DNA of 7,429 nt from Lachnospiraceae bacterium (GTDB lineage Bacteria; Bacillota; Clostridia; Lachnospirales; Lachnospiraceae), in assembly GCA_014804185.1 (NCBI GenBank), contig JAAVAG010000210.1, positions 1-7,429 on the forward strand. The letters are read 5' to 3'. The position numbers were made by a program, and so were the translations under genes. The notes beneath the pieces were generated by a model. It was given only the letters and a program-made list of their open reading frames with translations, searched no databases and was not told the DNA's origin. The first letter of the stretch is position 1, and each line of letters begins with the position of its first letter. Positions 5,932-7,429 of this stretch are shown one piece after another.

Positions 5932-7429
5932 ATGCAGCTGACAGGAGCGGAAATCGTCATCGAATGTCTGAAAGAACAGGGTGTGGATACGGTATTTGGG
6001 TATCCCGGAGGGACAATTTTAAATATATATGACGCATTGTACAAACACAGCAGCGAGATCCGGCACGTGCTGACCTCCCATGAACAGGGAGCTTCTCACG
6101 CGGCGGACGGATATGCCAGAGCCACCGGCAGAGTGGGTGTCTGTATGGCTACCAGCGGACCGGGAGCCACCAACCTGGTGACGGGAATCGCGACGTCATA
6201 TATGGATTCCGTTCCGGTGGTGGCCATTACAGCCAATGTAAATCTGCCTCTTTTAGGCAAGGATACTTTCCAGGAGGTGGACATTGCGGGAGTGACCATG
6301 CCTATCACAAAGCATAATTATATTGTAAAGGATGTCAAAATATTGGCTGATACGATCCGAAAGGCATTTCGAATCGCACAGACGGGGCGTCCCGGACCTG
6401 TGCTGGTGGACATTACAAAGGATGTGACGGCCAATGTATGCGAATTTGAGCCGGAAATTCCCGGCCTGCCCGAAGTTCCCGTCAGATATACAGGGGAGGA
6501 TATTGACAGAGCGCTGGCGATGCTTCGCGAGGCCAGAAAGCCGTATATTTATCTGGGCGGCGGCGCTGTGATCTCCGGCGCGTGCGGGGAAGTGGCGGAA
6601 TTTGCGGAGAAGCTGGATGCGCCCGTTTGTGATACCCTGATGGGCAAGGGAGCCTTTGACGGCAGGAGCAGAAGATATACCGGCATGATTGGCATGCACG
6701 GTACGAAAACCTCCAATTTCGGCGTCAGCGAGTGTGATCTGCTTGTGGCGCTGGGGGCGCGTTTTTCCGATCGCGTGATCGGAAATCCTGCTTCTTTTGC
6801 AAAAAACGCAAAGGTGCTTCATATAGATATAGATGCGGCGGAGATCGATAAAAACATCCATGCCCACGCCTCAGTGGTGGGAGATCTGAAGCGGGTGCTT
6901 GGAGAATTAAATGACAGGCTGGAACAGCAGAGCCATCCTGAGTGGATGATGCATATCCAGGAGTTAAAGGAAAAATATCCTTTGAAATACGACGGGGAAA
7001 AGCTGTCCTGTCCATATGTGATGGAGGAGATCGACCGGCTTACCGGCGGGGATGCGATCATCACCACGGATGTGGGACAGCATCAGATGTGGGCTGCGCA
7101 GTATTACCGATATACAAAACCCCGCACATTCCTCTCCTCCGGGGGACTGGGGACTATGGGATATGGACTGGGAGCCTGTATCGGCGCAAAGGTGGGGATG
7201 CCGGAAAAGGTCTGCATCAATATTGCAGGGGACGGATGTTTCCGTATGAACATGAACGAACTGGCCACAGCCAGCAGATACAACATTCCCATTATTCAGG
7301 TGGTGATCAACAATCACGTGCTGGGAATGGTACGTCAGTGGCAGACCCTGTTTTACGATCACAGGTACTCTCAGACCGTGCTCAGCGATAAAGTGGATTT
7401 CTGCAAGGTAGCGGAGGGACTGGGCTGTG
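5932..7429 (+). CDS. ilvB: Acetolactate (acetohydroxyacid) synthase large subunit, C-terminally incomplete
   Basis: This thiamine-diphosphate enzyme condenses two pyruvates to 2-acetolactate, or pyruvate with 2-oxobutyrate to 2-aceto-2-hydroxybutyrate, the first common step of valine, leucine and isoleucine synthesis. The window shows 499 residues and ends in an open frame, so roughly the last 50-70 are missing. The N-terminal pyrimidine-binding domain (about 1-165) has FGYPGG at 22-27 and the catalytic Glu51 in SHEQGA. The central domain contains ARFSDRV around 276-282, a region tied to FAD binding and to the anabolic rather than catabolic synthase. The C-terminal domain has the diphosphate motif GDG at 433-435 followed by Asn460-Asn461, then GMVRQWQ to Gln471. 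Start and ribosome site are clear. The regulatory subunit gene ilvN and ilvC would be expected nearby but are not visible. Confidence 0.97.
   Translation, partial: MQLTGAEIVIECLKEQGVDTVFGYPGGTILNIYDALYKHSSEIRHVLTSHEQGASHAADGYARATGRVGVCMATSGPGATNLVTGIATSYMDSVPVVAITANVNLPLLGKDTFQEVDIAGVTMPITKHNYIVKDVKILADTIRKAFRIAQTGRPGPVLVDITKDVTANVCEFEPEIPGLPEVPVRYTGEDIDRALAMLREARKPYIYLGGGAVISGACGEVAEFAEKLDAPVCDTLMGKGAFDGRSRRYTGMIGMHGTKTSNFGVSECDLLVALGARFSDRVIGNPASFAKNAKVLHIDIDAAEIDKNIHAHASVVGDLKRVLGELNDRLEQQSHPEWMMHIQELKEKYPLKYDGEKLSCPYVMEEIDRLTGGDAIITTDVGQHQMWAAQYYRYTKPRTFLSSGGLGTMGYGLGACIGAKVGMPEKVCINIAGDGCFRMNMNELATASRYNIPIIQVVINNHVLGMVRQWQTLFYDHRYSQTVLSDKVDFCKVAEGLGC

Noticed and set aside
4185..6044. 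619-codon open frame on the minus strand opposite ilvD
   Set aside because: It is in exact codon register with ilvD, shows no recognisable domain, is rich in His and Arg as antisense translations are, and is explained by the absence of TTA, CTA and TCA codons in ilvD.

Overview
The window carries six recognisable protein genes of ordinary primary metabolism, tRNA modification and secretion. It looks like chromosome from an anaerobic Firmicute of the class Clostridia, plausibly Lachnospiraceae. The grounds are strong AGGAGG-type ribosome binding sites, moderate G+C, the wording of the proteins, and a dihydroxy-acid dehydratase with the cysteine pattern of oxygen-sensitive [4Fe-4S] enzymes. The taxonomic call is inference from sequence style, not from a search. 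I see no tRNA, rRNA, CRISPR array, insertion sequence, phage gene or toxin-antitoxin pair.

Layout. Positions 3-53 hold a GC-rich hairpin with a T-run, an intrinsic terminator for a + strand gene to the left and possibly also for aroC. aroC (chorismate synthase) lies alone on the minus strand at 109-1218. A 179-base divergent region (1219-1397) contains a good minus-strand promoter for aroC, a small inverted repeat overlapping it, and the start signals of tgt. On the plus strand follow tgt (tRNA-guanine transglycosylase, 1398-2531), yajC (Sec translocase accessory protein, 2675-3001, with its own promoter), leuB (3101-4192), ilvD (4245-5927) and ilvB (5932 to the window edge, incomplete).

How the genes work together. 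tgt next to yajC is a conserved bacterial neighbourhood, normally continued by secD-secF, but here the next gene is leuB. leuB, ilvD and ilvB look like one branched-chain amino acid operon. IlvB makes acetolactate or acetohydroxybutyrate, IlvD dehydrates the dihydroxy acids to the keto acids of valine and isoleucine, and LeuB performs the oxidative step of leucine synthesis. ilvC, ilvN and leuA/C/D are not in the window. A terminator-like hairpin sits between yajC and leuB, and no convincing leuB promoter is visible, so premature termination or read-through there could control the operon.

No undescribed system was found. The points worth a second look are regulatory: the yajC-leuB gap, the aroC-tgt divergent region, and the uncoupling of yajC from secDF.
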